Positions 17,559 to 26,820 of a DNA stretch of 64,000 nucleotides are shown here, piece after piece. Each line of letters opens with the position of its first letter. The first letter of the stretch is position 1. The stretch spans positions 1-64,000 of the forward strand of contig CANJJS010000004.1 of the NCBI GenBank assembly GCA_947474705.1, read 5' to 3'. A program made the position numbers and the translations under genes. This stretch comes from Acetobacteraceae bacterium. GTDB lineage: Bacteria > Pseudomonadota > Alphaproteobacteria > Acetobacterales > Acetobacteraceae. The notes under the pieces were generated by a model, which was not told the origin of the DNA, did no database searches, and was given only the letters and a program-made list of their open reading frames with translations.

Positions 17559-19451
17559 TCAGATCGCGATTCGCACCCCCAGTTCCACCACCCGGTCGCT
17601 GGGGATGCGAAAGAACTCCGTCGCGGGGACGGCGTTATCGGCGAGCCAAAGAAACAACCAACGCCGCCACCACGGCATGTCGGGAGTCATGCCCGGGACC
17701 AAAACGTCGCGGCCCAGAAAATAACTGGCGCGAATGGCCTCGAAGCCGGTTTCGGCGGCGAGCGCCTCCAACGCGCGGGGAATATTGGGCATTTCCATGA
17801 AGCCGTAGCGAAGGCCGACGCGGCAAATGCCGGGCGCGAGTTGCTCGACCGTGGCGCGGTTCTCGGCCGCGACCTCGGGGCGGTCCGTGGTGTGGATGGT
17901 CAGGAACATGACCTGTTCGTGCAGGACTTTGTTGTGTTTCAGGTTGTGCAACAGCGAGGTAGGCACGTAATCCTGGTTGCCGGTCAGGAAGATCGCGAAG
18001 CCGGGCACGCGCAGGATGCTTTTCGACTGGGGCAGGCGCGCCAGAAAGGGCGCGATCGGCATGCTGTCCTGGCGCCACCGGGTCAGCAGAAGCTCGCGGC
18101 CTCGCCGCCAGGAGGTCATGGCCGCGATCAGGCAAACGCCAAGGATCAGCGGCATCCAGCCGCCTTCCAGGATTTTCAGCGTATTGGCGGCGAAAAACGT
18201 CGTATCGATCAGGAACAGCGCGCCAAACACCGCGATCGTGACCGATTTCGGCCAATGGAATTGCCGCCGGAACACGACGGCCGCGAGCAGGGCCGTGCAA
18301 ATAAACCTACCGGTCACCGCGATTCCGTAGGCGGACGCGAGATTGTCGGAAGTACGGAACACCGCCACCAGCACCAGCACGCCAAACAGCAGCGCCTTGT
18401 TCACCTGGGGTACGTAGATCTGGCCTTCCTCGGTCGTGGAGGTATGGACCAATGTCAATCTGGGCAAATAGCCAAGCTGCATGCACTGGCGGGCGGCGGA
18501 ATAGGCGCCAGAGATCACCGCCTGGCTGGCGATCACGGTCGCGGCGGTGGCCAGCAGGACCAGCGGCAGGCGGCTCCATTCTGGCGCCATCAGGAAGAAC
18601 GGATTCTCCACCGCCGAGGGATCGCGCAGCATCAACGCGCCCTGGCCAAAATAGTTCAGCACCAGGCTGGGCAGCACCACCGCGAGCCAACTGATCCGGA
18701 TCGGTCCCCGCCCGAAATGGCCCATGTCGGCGTAAAGCGCCTCGGCCCCCGTGACGCACAGCACCACGGCGCCGAGCACGACGAAGGCGAGCCATTTGTA
18801 AACCAGCAGAAGGGACAGCGCGTACCATGGCGACAGCGCCATCAACACCATGGGCCGGTGCGCGATTTGCATGACACCGAGGACGGCGAGCACGACGAAC
18901 CACAGCGCCATGACCGGCCCGAACACACGGCCGATCGTATGGGTGCCCCGATATTGCACCGCGAACAGCCCGACGATCACGGCGGCGCTCAGCGGCAGCA
19001 CGTAGTCTTTCAGTGCCGGCGCGGCGACCTGAAGTCCTTCAAGCGCGGAAAGCACGGAGATCGCGGGGGTGATGATCCCGTCGCCGAAAAACAGGCACGC
19101 GCCGGCGATACCGACAAGGCCCAGGGCATGGTGGAGTCGAGGCTCTGTAACGGCACGTTGCGCCAGCGCCATCAGCGCGAGAATCCCGCCTTCGCCCTGG
19201 TTATCGGCGCGCATGATCAACATCACGTATTTCGCCGTGACGATCAGGATCAACGACCAGAAGACCAGCGACAGGATGCCGAGGATCTCCGTCTCGCTGA
19301 ATGGCACGCCGGAAAAAACCTGCACGCTGGATTTCATCGCGTAGAGCGGACTCGTTCCAATATCGCCGTAAACAACGCCGAGTACGGCGAGCAGACGTCC
19401 CGCGGAGGCCGGAGATCGCGAGGACGATCCGGCGGCGTCGGCACCGGTCAT
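17559..19451 (-). CDS. kup: Potassium uptake protein Kup
   Basis: A 630-residue low-affinity K+/H+ symporter of the KUP/HAK/KT family. The first helix carries the family signature [40 protein letters not shown] and [10 protein letters not shown] follow. About twelve transmembrane helices occupy residues 20-450 and a cytoplasmic C-terminal domain (about 450-630) ends the protein. The start at 19451 has GGGAGG six bases upstream; the longer frame is not family-like. It stands alone, convergent with hpnJ. Confidence 0.95.
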   Translation of the reverse strand: MTGADAAGSSSRSPASAGRLLAVLGVVYGDIGTSPLYAMKSSVQVFSGVPFSETEILGILSLVFWSLILIVTAKYVMLIMRADNQGEGGILALMALAQRAVTEPRLHHALGLVGIAGACLFFGDGIITPAISVLSALEGLQVAAPALKDYVLPLSAAVIVGLFAVQYRGTHTIGRVFGPVMALWFVVLAVLGVMQIAHRPMVLMALSPWYALSLLLVYKWLAFVVLGAVVLCVTGAEALYADMGHFGRGPIRISWLAVVLPSLVLNYFGQGALMLRDPSAVENPFFLMAPEWSRLPLVLLATAATVIASQAVISGAYSAARQCMQLGYLPRLTLVHTSTTEEGQIYVPQVNKALLFGVLVLVAVFRTSDNLASAYGIAVTGRFICTALLAAVVFRRQFHWPKSVTIAVFGALFLIDTTFFAANTLKILEGGWMPLILGVCLIAAMTSWRRGRELLLTRWRQDSMPIAPFLARLPQSKSILRVPGFAIFLTGNQDYVPTSLLHNLKHNKVLHEQVMFLTIHTTDRPEVAAENRATVEQLAPGICRVGLRYGFMEMPNIPRALEALAAETGFEAIRASYFLGRDVLVPGMTPDMPWWRRWLFLWLADNAVPATEFFRIPSDRVVELGVRIAI

Positions 19452-19630
19452 GCCGTGCCTCCCAAGGAAACATGGACCACCACTATTTTTTTCATGTGAG
19501 GCGAACCTGTGCGGTTGCGGGCCCGATATCCGGGCGGCGGCGAGGTACGCCCATGCATGGCAAACGTCAAATGAACTCGCGCGGCGTTTTCGCCGTGGCG
19601 GATATTCCCGCTTCGCATGGGCTGGACAAG

Positions 19631-19656
19631 AGCGGGCTTGAACCCAAGGGCCCGCT
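19631..19656. repeat. Inverted repeat upstream of the LLM oxidoreductase gene
   Basis: AGCGGGC and GCCCGCT pair over 7 bases, with TTG/CAA extending the stem past a 2-base bulge. It ends 37 bases before the gene at 19693, in the 241-base gap divergent to kup. Possible operator or leader structure; no function can be assigned. Confidence 0.4.
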
Positions 19657-19692
19657 CCGCCACCCTGCCGAAAACCCCTACTGGAGAAAACG

Positions 19693-20733
19693 ATGCGCCT
19701 GGGCATGACCGTGGATATGTCGGGTCCGCACCCGAAGCTGGACCTCGAACGCGTGAAGGAAGCCGAGCGGCTGGGATTTTCCCAGGCCTGGACGGGCGAG
19801 GCCTATGGCACCGACGCCGTGACGCCCGCGACCTGGATGCTCGCGCATACGACGAAAATGATGGTTGGGACGGGAATCATGCAGATCCCCGCGCGGACCC
19901 CGGCGATGGCGGCGATGACCGCGATCACCCTGCAACATTTGTCCGGCGGACGCTTCCTGTGCGGCCTCGGCGTCTCCGGCCCGCAGGTCGTCGAGGGATG
20001 GCACGGCACGCGCTTCGGCAAGCCGATGACCCGCACCAAGGAATACATCGCCATTATTCGCCAGATTCTGGAACGCAAAGGCAATCTGACCTTCAAGGGC
20101 GAGGAATACGAAATTCCCTACGCCGGCGCCGATGCCACCGGACTGGGCAAACCGTTACGCTCCATCACGCACGGCGATCCCTCGCTGAAATTCTACCTCG
20201 CCTCGATCACGCCGGCCGGTTTGCGCACGGCGGGCGAATGCGCGGATGGGGTTTTGCCGATCTTTTACTCGCCGGAACAACCGTCGATGATCACCGATCC
20301 GATCCTGGCGGGAAAGAAAAAGGCCGGCCGTCCCGAAACGATGGAAGGGTTCGATGTCGCGCCGTATGTCCGCGTGAAGATGGGTCCCGATGTGGCGGCC
20401 TGCCGCGATCTGATCCGGCCGGAACTGGCCTTGTATATTGGCGGCATGGGCGCGCGGGCGAAAAATTATTACAACGATGTCGCGATCAAGCTGGGGTACG
20501 AGGGCGCGGCGAAAACCATTCAGGACCTGTATCTGGATGGGAAGAAGGCGGAAGCGGCCGCGGCGGTGCCAGATGCCCTGGTCGACGAAATTTCCTTGTG
20601 CGGACCGGCGGAACGGATCCGCGACAGGCTTCAGGCGTGGAAAGCCGCCGCGAAGACCGGCGATCTTGGCACCATGGTGCTGAAAGGCGCGAGTATCGAT
20701 GCCATGCGGGTCGTGGCGGAAGCCGCGCTGTGA
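19693..20733 (+). CDS. LLM-class flavin/F420-dependent oxidoreductase
   Basis: A 346-residue TIM-barrel protein of the luciferase-like monooxygenase superfamily, close to the F420-dependent reductase subgroup. [18 protein letters not shown], the [16 protein letters not shown] block and [12 protein letters not shown] are typical. The cofactor (F420 or FMN) and substrate cannot be decided from sequence. CTGGAGAAAACG precedes the ATG. The last codons (VAEAAL, stop) lie inside the first unit of a 29-bp tandem repeat, so the C-terminus may have been altered by repeat expansion. It is followed by the flavodoxin-like gene. Confidence 0.88.
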   Translation: MRLGMTVDMSGPHPKLDLERVKEAERLGFSQAWTGEAYGTDAVTPATWMLAHTTKMMVGTGIMQIPARTPAMAAMTAITLQHLSGGRFLCGLGVSGPQVVEGWHGTRFGKPMTRTKEYIAIIRQILERKGNLTFKGEEYEIPYAGADATGLGKPLRSITHGDPSLKFYLASITPAGLRTAGECADGVLPIFYSPEQPSMITDPILAGKKKAGRPETMEGFDVAPYVRVKMGPDVAACRDLIRPELALYIGGMGARAKNYYNDVAIKLGYEGAAKTIQDLYLDGKKAEAAAAVPDALVDEISLCGPAERIRDRLQAWKAAAKTGDLGTMVLKGASIDAMRVVAEAAL

Positions 20734-20829
20734 CACGGGTCTCGGCGGAAGCCGCGCTGTGACACGGGTCTCGGCGGAAGCCGCGCTGTGACATGGGTCA
20801 CGGCGGAAGCCGCGCTGTGACATCGGTGG
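20714..20829. repeat. Four tandem copies of a 29-bp unit
   Basis: Units lie at 20714-20742, 20743-20771, 20772-20800 and 20801-20829, each built on CGGCGGAAGCCGCGCTGTGA followed by a 9-base tail (CACGGGTCT, CATGGGTCA or CATCGGTGG). Unit 1 encodes the last codons and stop of the LLM oxidoreductase; units 2-4 are noncoding copies. Units 1 and 2 differ at one base. The array fills nearly all the space up to the flavodoxin-like gene. Confidence 0.95.
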
Positions 20830-20848
20830 ACGGCAAGCCCTGAAAACC

Positions 20849-21322
20849 TTGCTGATTGTCTGGGAGTCCAGAACCGGCGGCGCGGAACAAATGGCCCGCG
20901 CCGCCGTGGTGCCCGATCCGGAGACGGCCATCCGTCTGGTCCGGGCCGGCGATGCCGAGGCGGAGGATTTACTGGCGGCGGACGGATATATTTTCGCGAC
21001 GCCGGAAAATCTCGCCGCGATGGCCGGTCCGATGAAGGATTTTTTCGACAGGGCGTATTATCCGGTCCTGGATCGGCTGAACGGCCGTCCCTACGCGACA
21101 TTTGTTTGCGCGGGCACCGACGGCGAGAACACGGTCCGGCAGATCGCGCGCATCGCCACCGGCTGGCGTCTGCGGCAGGTCGCCGAACCCATCGTCGCGC
21201 GCACCGGGGCACAAACGATGGCGGCGATCCTCGCGGCGAAAAACATCGAACCGGCGGTGTTGCGACGCTGCGCGGACACCGGCGCCGCGCTGGCGGCGGG
21301 GCTCGCGGCCGGCATATTCTGA
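20849..21322 (+). CDS. Flavodoxin-like / NAD(P)H-dependent FMN reductase family protein
   Basis: A small alpha/beta flavoprotein of about 157-160 residues. It opens with [16 protein letters not shown], the FMN phosphate loop of flavodoxin-like proteins, and continues with [24 protein letters not shown], typical of the family. No ATG or GTG is available in frame after the preceding stop at 20789-20791. The start is either TTG at 20849 or, giving the family-like KTLLIVW N-terminus, CTG at 20840. The gene begins only 11-20 bases after the tandem repeat, and no good ribosome site is seen. Role unknown; selA follows 55 bases later. Confidence 0.78.
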   Translation: MLIVWESRTGGAEQMARAAVVPDPETAIRLVRAGDAEAEDLLAADGYIFATPENLAAMAGPMKDFFDRAYYPVLDRLNGRPYATFVCAGTDGENTVRQIARIATGWRLRQVAEPIVARTGAQTMAAILAAKNIEPAVLRRCADTGAALAAGLAAGIF

Positions 21323-21377
21323 CCCGGCGCCGCCCGGACTTTGCCTCGTTCGTGTTTCCGGTCGTATTCAGAACGGT

Positions 21378-22739
21378 ATGAGCAAGTCCCCCAGTCCATT
21401 TCCGTCGATCGACGCCTTGATCCGCGCGCCGGAGACCGCCGCGCCGATCGCGCGGTTTGGCCGTGCCGCCGTGGCCGACACGCTTCGCGCGGTGCTGGCC
21501 GCGCATCGCGAAGCCCGGCGTTTCGGTTTGACGTCTCTCGAAATCGTCGACGAAGCCGCCGACATTCTCGCCCGCCGCGCCACTGTTTCGCAGCGTCCCG
21601 TGTTCAATCTGACCGGCACGGTATTGCACACCAATCTCGGCCGCGCGCCGCTGCCACCCGAAGCCGCCGAGGCCGCGGCGCGCGCCTACCAAAGCGCCAC
21701 CAACCTGGAATACGACCTGTCCTCTGGGCGCCGGGGCGAGCGCGACGATCATATTTCCGGTCTGCTGCGCGAGCTGACAGGCGCCGAGGCCGCCACGGTC
21801 GTCAACAACAATGCCGCCGCGGTGCTGCTGGTGCTCAACGCGGTGGCATTGGGCAAGGAAGTGCCGGTGTCCCGCGGCGAACTGATCGAGATCGGCGGCG
21901 CGTTCCGGGTGCCGGACATCATGAGCCGGTCCGGCGCGATCTTGCGCGAAGTGGGAACCACCAACCGGACCCATCCGCGCGACTATCAAAACGCCATCGG
22001 CCCGGAGACCGCGGCGCTGATGCGCGTGCACCAGGCCAATTACGCCATTGTCGGGTTCACCGCCGCCGTGCCCACCGCGCAATTGGCCGCCATCGCCCAT
22101 GGCGCGAACATTCCCTTGATCGAGGATCTGGGGAGCGGCAGCCTGATCGACCTGGAACGATGGGGCCTGCCGCATGAGCCGACACCGCGCGGCGTCCTGG
22201 CCGATGGCGCCGACATCGTCACGTTTTCCGGCGATAAGCTGCTTGGCGGTCCACAGGCCGGTCTGATCGTGGGCCGCGCCGATCTTTTGAAGCGTATTAA
22301 CGCCAACCCGCTGAAACGGGCGCTCCGCCTGGACAAGGGCCGTCTGGCGGCGTTGGAGGCGGTGCTGCGCCTCTACCTCGACCCGGATCGTCTGGCCCAA
22401 CGGTTACCGGCGTTGCGGCTGCTGACGCGCGCCGAGGCCGACATAAGCGCGACCGCCGAACGTTTGTTGGGTCCGATGCGTCTGGCCTGGCCGGATCGTC
22501 CGATCTCTGTCGAGGCATGCCGCAGCCAGATCGGTTCGGGCGCGCTGCCCGTCGATGTGTTGCCGTCGGCGGCGGTGTGTGTGGGGGGCAAGGGGTTGGA
22601 CGCGCTGGCCGCCGGATTGCGCGTCCTGCCCAGGCCAGTGATTGGGCGGATTGGGCAGGACCGGCTTTGGCTGGACTGCCGCTGCCTGGAACCCGCCGAG
22701 GAAGGAATTTTCGTGGGACAGCTTCCCAAACCCGTGTGA
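21378..22739 (+). CDS. selA: L-seryl-tRNA(Sec) selenium transferase (selenocysteine synthase)
   Basis: A 453-residue PLP enzyme converting Ser-tRNA(Sec) to Sec-tRNA(Sec) with selenophosphate. Motifs: the N-terminal helical domain, [42 protein letters not shown], and [12 protein letters not shown] with the PLP lysine at about 287. ATG 21378 gives the normal length; the upstream frame is a shadow. The ribosome site is weak, and a TTGCCT/TATTCA pair with 18-base spacing (21341-21370) would start transcription almost at the ATG. The selenocysteine tRNA gene follows within 20 bases; selB, usually adjacent, is absent here. Confidence 0.96.
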   Translation: MSKSPSPFPSIDALIRAPETAAPIARFGRAAVADTLRAVLAAHREARRFGLTSLEIVDEAADILARRATVSQRPVFNLTGTVLHTNLGRAPLPPEAAEAAARAYQSATNLEYDLSSGRRGERDDHISGLLRELTGAEAATVVNNNAAAVLLVLNAVALGKEVPVSRGELIEIGGAFRVPDIMSRSGAILREVGTTNRTHPRDYQNAIGPETAALMRVHQANYAIVGFTAAVPTAQLAAIAHGANIPLIEDLGSGSLIDLERWGLPHEPTPRGVLADGADIVTFSGDKLLGGPQAGLIVGRADLLKRINANPLKRALRLDKGRLAALEAVLRLYLDPDRLAQRLPALRLLTRAEADISATAERLLGPMRLAWPDRPISVEACRSQIGSGALPVDVLPSAAVCVGGKGLDALAAGLRVLPRPVIGRIGQDRLWLDCRCLEPAEEGIFVGQLPKPV

Positions 22740-22758
22740 GACGGGAATAATCCCCAAT

Positions 22759-22854
22759 GGAGGAGAAGCGGTCCCGGTGGGCCGGCCGGACTTCAAACCC
22801 GGTTGGGGCCGCCAGGCGGTCCTGGGTAGGTTCGACTCCTGCTCTCTTCCGCCA
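22759..22854 (+). tRNA. selC: tRNA-Sec (anticodon TCA)
   Basis: A 96-nt selenocysteine tRNA including the encoded CCA. The long 8-bp acceptor pairs GGAGGAGA with TCTCTTCC (one G-T pair), the discriminator is G, the anticodon arm is CCGGACTTCAAACCCGG with TCA, and an extended variable arm precedes GGTTCGACTCC in the T-arm. It closely resembles the bacterial consensus. It lies 20 bases after selA on the same strand, so the tRNA and its charging enzyme are probably co-transcribed. Confidence 0.97.
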
Positions 22855-23020
22855 TTCTTTGGCGCGCCGCACAGGCCGAAATCGCCGTATGTGGCTTTTC
22901 CGCAACACACACGGAAATTGAAAGACACACCTCTCGTCATTTGCTTCGGAACTGGTTAGTGTCTTGCTCATCGACGAACAGGCGGCGCCGCCGCTCAGGT
23001 CTTTAACGGGAGAATGACGA

Positions 23021-24028
23021 ATGAAACTCCGGAGTGCTCTGCTGGCCTCGGCCATGATGGCCCTGCCGATTGCCGCCGCGAACGCTCAGGCGATCGACGG
23101 CCTGTATGTTGGCGCTGGCATCGGCGCGAACTTCAAGCAGTCGCAAACGTTCCAGGCCCGGGCCGGCGCCGTGACGACGTCCGCCAGCCGCACCAGCAAC
23201 GCGGGTCCCGCCGCCGTCCTGAGCCTTGGCTGGGGCTTCGGCAACGGTCTGCGCGCGGAAATCGAAGGTAGCTGGCGCCAGAACGGCTTCAAGAACCTCG
23301 GCGGCACGCAAGAAAACCTTGCCGGCGGCATGGTCAACGTCCTGTATGACTTCGTCGGCGTCATTCCGTCCGTGCAACCTTATGTCGGCGCCGGTATCGG
23401 TTACCAGAACGCGACCTACTCGAACCTCGGCCCGGTTTCCAGCAACAACGCCGGTAGCCTCGCCTACCAGGCCATCGTTGGCGCCGCCATTCCGATCGCC
23501 GCCGCGCCAGGCCTGGCGTTCACCGCCGAATACCGCTTCATGGGCCTGACGGGCGACCGCACCTACACCGGCACCGGCGTTCAGGCCGGCACCAGCCTGA
23601 AAGCCACCAACGACTTTAACCACAGCTTCCTGGTTGGCGTTCGCTACGCGTTCGGCGCTCCCGCCGCGCCCGTGCCGATGCCGATGGCCGACGTTGGCGC
23701 CAAGTCCTTCCAGGTGTTCTTCGACTGGAACAAGGCCGACATCACCTCCGCCGGCATGGGCGTGATCCGCAACGCCGCCGAATACTCGACCAAGACGCGC
23801 TACACGCGCATCGACGTCGATGGCAACACGGACAGCTCCGGCTCCCCCGGCTACAACCTGGGCTTGTCCGAGCGCCGGGCCCGCGCGGTCGCCGCGTCGC
23901 TGGTGCAGCAGGGCGTGCCGCAAAGCGCGATCTCCATGCACGCTTATGGCGAGGCGAAGCCGCTGGTTCCGACCGGACCGAACACGCGTGAGCCGCAGAA
24001 CCGCCGCGTGGAAATCGTCTATCGTTGA
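23021..24028 (+). CDS. OmpA-family outer membrane protein
   Basis: A 335-residue protein with a signal peptide (cleavage near ANAQA, residue 22), an eight-stranded-type beta-barrel with alternating aromatic strands (YVGAGIGANF, LSLGWGFGNGLRAEIEGSW, PYVGAGIGYQ, ending VGVRYAF), a Pro/Ala linker, and an OmpA C-terminal peptidoglycan-binding domain (FQVFFDWNKADIT to QNRRVEIVYR). The DGNTDSSG, LSERRA and NRRVEI motifs are the diaminopimelate-contacting core. It likely anchors the outer membrane to the cell wall. GGGAG precedes the ATG, and a strong terminator follows at 24057. The downstream gene is a paralogue of its barrel half. Confidence 0.94.
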   Translation: MKLRSALLASAMMALPIAAANAQAIDGLYVGAGIGANFKQSQTFQARAGAVTTSASRTSNAGPAAVLSLGWGFGNGLRAEIEGSWRQNGFKNLGGTQENLAGGMVNVLYDFVGVIPSVQPYVGAGIGYQNATYSNLGPVSSNNAGSLAYQAIVGAAIPIAAAPGLAFTAEYRFMGLTGDRTYTGTGVQAGTSLKATNDFNHSFLVGVRYAFGAPAAPVPMPMADVGAKSFQVFFDWNKADITSAGMGVIRNAAEYSTKTRYTRIDVDGNTDSSGSPGYNLGLSERRARAVAASLVQQGVPQSAISMHAYGEAKPLVPTGPNTREPQNRRVEIVYR

Positions 24029-24056
24029 TCCAAAACGACAGCGAGACCGAAAGAAG

Positions 24057-24084
24057 GAAGGCGCCCCCGGGCGCCTTCTTTTTT
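24057..24084 (+). terminator. Rho-independent terminator of the OmpA-like gene
   Basis: GAAGGCGCCC and GGGCGCCTTC form a GC-rich stem with a minimal loop, followed directly by six T residues. It lies 29 bases after the stop codon. Confidence 0.93.
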
Positions 24085-24108
24085 GTTCGCGACACCAAAG
24101 CCATCATC

Positions 24109-24137
24109 TTAACGATCGCGGACATCGAAACTATGGT
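24109..24137 (+). promoter_or_regulatory. Candidate sigma-70 promoter of the second barrel gene
   Basis: TTAACG and TATGGT are separated by 17 bases, 46 bases upstream of the ATG at 24183 and just past the terminator, so the second barrel gene probably has its own promoter. Confidence 0.45.
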
Positions 24138-24182
24138 ATCGCATGTTTCGAACGATCCGACTGAACGCTGGGAGCGAGTGAC

Positions 24183-24920
24183 ATGAAACATGGTTTGGGT
24201 GTCCTCGCGATCGCGGTCTCCGCACTGCCTTGGCTATGCCCAGGGCTCGCGGAGGCACAACCTGTCCAGGGGTTTTACGTGGCGGCGGGAGCTGGCATGG
24301 GGTTCCCGTTTTCCACCAAGGTCACCCCAATCTCGCCAGGTTTCCAGGGAACCTACGACTTCGGTCAAAATCCCGGGTTCGCCGGACGCCTGGGCGCGGG
24401 CTACGCTCTGGGCAACGGCTGGCGCTTCGAAGTCGAAGCGACACTCAGCCAGGCGAGCATCAACGGTATCGGCGGAACCGGATTTCCCGCGGCCGCATCC
24501 GGTAACGTCTCGCATCTTGGCGCGATGGCGAACGCGGTGTTCGACATGGATGTCGGCTCTCCCTGGGTTTATCCCTATTTCGGCCTTGGCCTCGGCTATC
24601 AATCGACCCGGCTGGACTCGTTCACGGTCATGCAGACCAATCGTCCCTTGACCTTTACCTCCCGCGGTTCGGCGGGCGGACTCGCCGTACAGGCGATCCT
24701 TGGCGCGTCATTCCCCATCCCAAACATGCCTGGGCTTTCGATCACCGCGGAATATCGGCTGATGGATACGCTGGGCGGACAAAAGTTCAACGGCGGCACG
24801 GTTTTCGGACCATTAGCCGTGCGCGGGACAGCGAAATTCCATAATCAATTCGCCCAGACCGCGATGTTCGGCCTGCGCTACGCCTTCAACACCCCCGCGC
24901 CAGCCGGCCTGTCGAAGTAG
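24183..24920 (+). CDS. Outer membrane beta-barrel protein (OmpA-barrel paralogue without peptidoglycan domain)
   Basis: A 245-residue exported barrel protein. The signal peptide ends near AEAQP (residue 25). The mature protein carries the same strand pattern as its upstream neighbour: FYVAAGAGMGF, GRLGAGYALGNGWRFEVEATLS, YPYFGLGLGYQSTRLD, ITAEYRLMD and MFGLRYAFN at the end. It stops at the end of the barrel plus a short Pro-rich tail and lacks the OmpA peptidoglycan-binding domain. Side by side with 23021-24028 it looks like a tandem duplication that kept only the barrel. Function unknown; candidates are a surface-structure protein or a small porin. Confidence 0.88.
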   Translation: MKHGLGVLAIAVSALPWLCPGLAEAQPVQGFYVAAGAGMGFPFSTKVTPISPGFQGTYDFGQNPGFAGRLGAGYALGNGWRFEVEATLSQASINGIGGTGFPAAASGNVSHLGAMANAVFDMDVGSPWVYPYFGLGLGYQSTRLDSFTVMQTNRPLTFTSRGSAGGLAVQAILGASFPIPNMPGLSITAEYRLMDTLGGQKFNGGTVFGPLAVRGTAKFHNQFAQTAMFGLRYAFNTPAPAGLSK

Positions 24921-25040
24921 GACCCGCCGCCCCCCAATTTGAGTTTTCGAGATTTGCCGATAAGGTCGCCGCCATCGCACGCGCCCTGCCGAGCACCATG
25001 ACGGCCGGGCGCCAAACCAACTCACCCGGATGTGTCTCCC

Positions 25041-26000
25041 ATGCCCAATCCCACGCGCGTTCTGCTCTGGACCGACGGTCCCGGCCCCTATGTCGATGCG
25101 ATCGCCGCCGCGGGCCTGTCCAGCCGCGTCGCGATCGAAACGCTCACCCGCAAGGAAACCCCCTCGGCGGACCAATTGGCCGGAACCGAAGCCATGCTCG
25201 CCTGGGGGGCACCCTCGGGATTGCTGCCGAAAATGGCCAGCCTCCGGTGGGCACAGGCACTGACGGCCGGCGTCGAAACCTGGCTCGCGCTGCCGGACCT
25301 GCCTCCCAATCTGACGTTGACATGCGCGCGCGGCACACACCGGCAGTCGATGCCGGAAAACATCCTTGGCGCGCTGTTTTATCTGACCAAACCCTATGCC
25401 GCCTGCGCGGCCGATCAGCGCGAGTCCAAATGGACCCGCCGCGTCGCCACCCCGCTCACCGGCCAAACATTGGGCATTCTCGGCCTGGGCGCGGTCGGCC
25501 AGGACCTTGCCCGCTTCGCCACCGCGCTGGGCATGAAAGTCGTGGGCACGAAGCGCACGCCGACCCCGCTGCCGGGCATCGCCGAAGTGTTTCCCATGGA
25601 ACGCACCGCCGACGTCATCGCCCAGGCCGATTATCTGGTGCTGTTGCTGCCCGCGACACCCGCGACGGAGAATTTCATCAACGCCGAACGGCTGGCGCTG
25701 ATGAAGCCCACGGCATGGCTGCTGAATTTCGGCCGTGGCGCGTTGATCGAGGACGCCGCGCTGATCGCGGCCGCGAAAAACAAGAAAATCGCCGGCGCGA
25801 TCCTGGATGTGTTCCGGCAAGAACCGCTGCCCGCCTCCGATCCGCTTTGGACCGCCGAGGGCATCACCGTCCTGCCACACATCGGCGGCGGGCACCCAAA
25901 TCGGGACCGGGTGGTCGCCAGCCTGTTCGTCGATAACCTTGCCCGGTTCCTCGACAGCAAACCTTTACGAGAAGTCGTGGATCGCGCAGCCGGATATTGA
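25041..26000 (+). CDS. D-isomer-specific 2-hydroxyacid dehydrogenase (GhrA-like)
   Basis: A 319-residue NAD(P)-dependent dehydrogenase. The Rossmann motif GILGLGAVGQDLARF lies in the middle; the substrate/catalytic triad is Arg in NFGRGALIED, Glu in FRQEPLP and His in VLPHIGGG. The N-terminal domain (VLLWTDGPGPY) and overall length match glyoxylate/hydroxypyruvate reductase A-type enzymes. Annotated from ATG 25041; an in-frame GTG at 25032 is the alternative, and no clear ribosome site separates them. The substrate is a guess. Two GC-rich inverted repeats follow the stop. Confidence 0.9.
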   Translation: MPNPTRVLLWTDGPGPYVDAIAAAGLSSRVAIETLTRKETPSADQLAGTEAMLAWGAPSGLLPKMASLRWAQALTAGVETWLALPDLPPNLTLTCARGTHRQSMPENILGALFYLTKPYAACAADQRESKWTRRVATPLTGQTLGILGLGAVGQDLARFATALGMKVVGTKRTPTPLPGIAEVFPMERTADVIAQADYLVLLLPATPATENFINAERLALMKPTAWLLNFGRGALIEDAALIAAAKNKKIAGAILDVFRQEPLPASDPLWTAEGITVLPHIGGGHPNRDRVVASLFVDNLARFLDSKPLREVVDRAAGY

Positions 26001-26024
26001 CCGACGCCGCATCGCGAAGGCCAG

Positions 26025-26046
26025 CCCCGGGGATCGCGCCCCGGGG
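26025..26046. repeat. Paired CCCCGGGG palindromes after the dehydrogenase gene
   Basis: Two identical octamer palindromes, CCCCGGGG, at 26025-26032 and 26039-26046, are separated by ATCGCG. They can pair with each other to form a very stable hairpin 25 bases after the stop codon; no T-run follows. Confidence 0.55.
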
Positions 26047-26065
26047 AACCGCCTCTTGCCTTCCT

Positions 26066-26155
26066 CGTCATCCCCCGGCTCGATCGCTGGACCGGGAGCG
26101 GCACGAAACCAGGTTTCTGGCACTCCCTGTGGCCCGATCGAGCCGGGCCATGACG
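26066..26155. repeat. 90-bp intergenic palindromic element
   Basis: The 21-base ends at 26066-26086 (CGTCATCCCCCGGCTCGATCG) and 26135-26155 are inverted complements at 19 of 21 positions, and the centre is itself palindromic (AAACCAGGTTT). It fills the space between the convergent dehydrogenase and VOC genes. The size, position and CGTCAT ends resemble dispersed palindromic repeats of alphaproteobacterial genomes; the outermost bases are also shared with the hairpin at 8286. Confidence 0.75.
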
Positions 26156-26197
26156 ACAAGGGGGCGTGCCATGGGTCAATCTTTAGCGTCGCCAGTA

Positions 26198-26749
26198 TTA
26201 TTCCGCCGCGAGAGCGATCTTCTCCGAGGGGACTTTTGCTTTCCGTGCTTCCAACTTCGCGCGCGCGGCGGCCCGGCGGTCGTCGAACTTCGCCAGGCGG
26301 CGTTGCGGGTTCGGATGGACGATATTGTCGGACTGACCCGGCTCCTTCTGCGAACCAGCCCAGCCATGGGCGGCGATATCGAAGATGATCCCAGACAAAT
26401 CGAGGTGCTTCACTTCGTACCCGTCGGGGTTGTTCGGATCGCCCATGATCCATTCGGCGCCCGTGCCACGCACGATCTTCCCCTGTTCGACGACATCGTC
26501 GACCCAGAAGCCCAAATGGTGGATGCCAACGAAATCCTTACCGGTGCCCTGCGCCGCCTCGTCGGTCTTGAACTTCAAAATGGCGAGGTTCACGACCCCG
26601 TCGGTCAGGAACACGCCTTCGGCGAGCGGACCGTCAAGTTCGGTCACTTCCTGCAAGCCAAGCGCGTCTTTGTAGAACTCGGCGGTTTCCCACGGATCCT
26701 CGACACTGAGGGCGATGTGGCGGATACGGCCTTTGGTCTGCGCGGTCAT
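26198..26749 (-). CDS. VOC (glyoxalase/dioxygenase) superfamily protein
   Basis: A 183-residue protein with one vicinal-oxygen-chelate unit in residues 1-130: RIRHIALSVEDPWETAEFYKDALGL begins the first beta-alpha-beta module and GIHHLGFWVDDVVEQ the second. Metal ligands expected at His11, His near 76 and a Glu after PDGYEVKHLDL are plausible. An Ala/Lys/Arg-rich C-terminal helix (about 140-183) is extra. Family members include glyoxalase I, methylmalonyl-CoA epimerase and extradiol dioxygenases; which applies here is not clear. Convergent with the dehydrogenase and divergent from hslO. Confidence 0.86.
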   Translation of the reverse strand: MTAQTKGRIRHIALSVEDPWETAEFYKDALGLQEVTELDGPLAEGVFLTDGVVNLAILKFKTDEAAQGTGKDFVGIHHLGFWVDDVVEQGKIVRGTGAEWIMGDPNNPDGYEVKHLDLSGIIFDIAAHGWAGSQKEPGQSDNIVHPNPQRRLAKFDDRRAAARAKLEARKAKVPSEKIALAAE

Positions 26750-26820
26750 GGACAGCCTCCTTTTTCCTCGGAAATCGCACGGTAGCCGAAATCGGCCGCG
26801 CCGCCTATATCCTTCCCTTT

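Noticed and set aside
20714-20829. CRISPR array
   Set aside because: Units are directly adjacent with no spacers; it is a plain tandem repeat.
20849-21322. Selenoprotein candidate near selA
   Set aside because: The flavodoxin-like frame has an ordinary stop, and no UGA followed by a plausible SECIS-like hairpin and conserved extension could be recognised.
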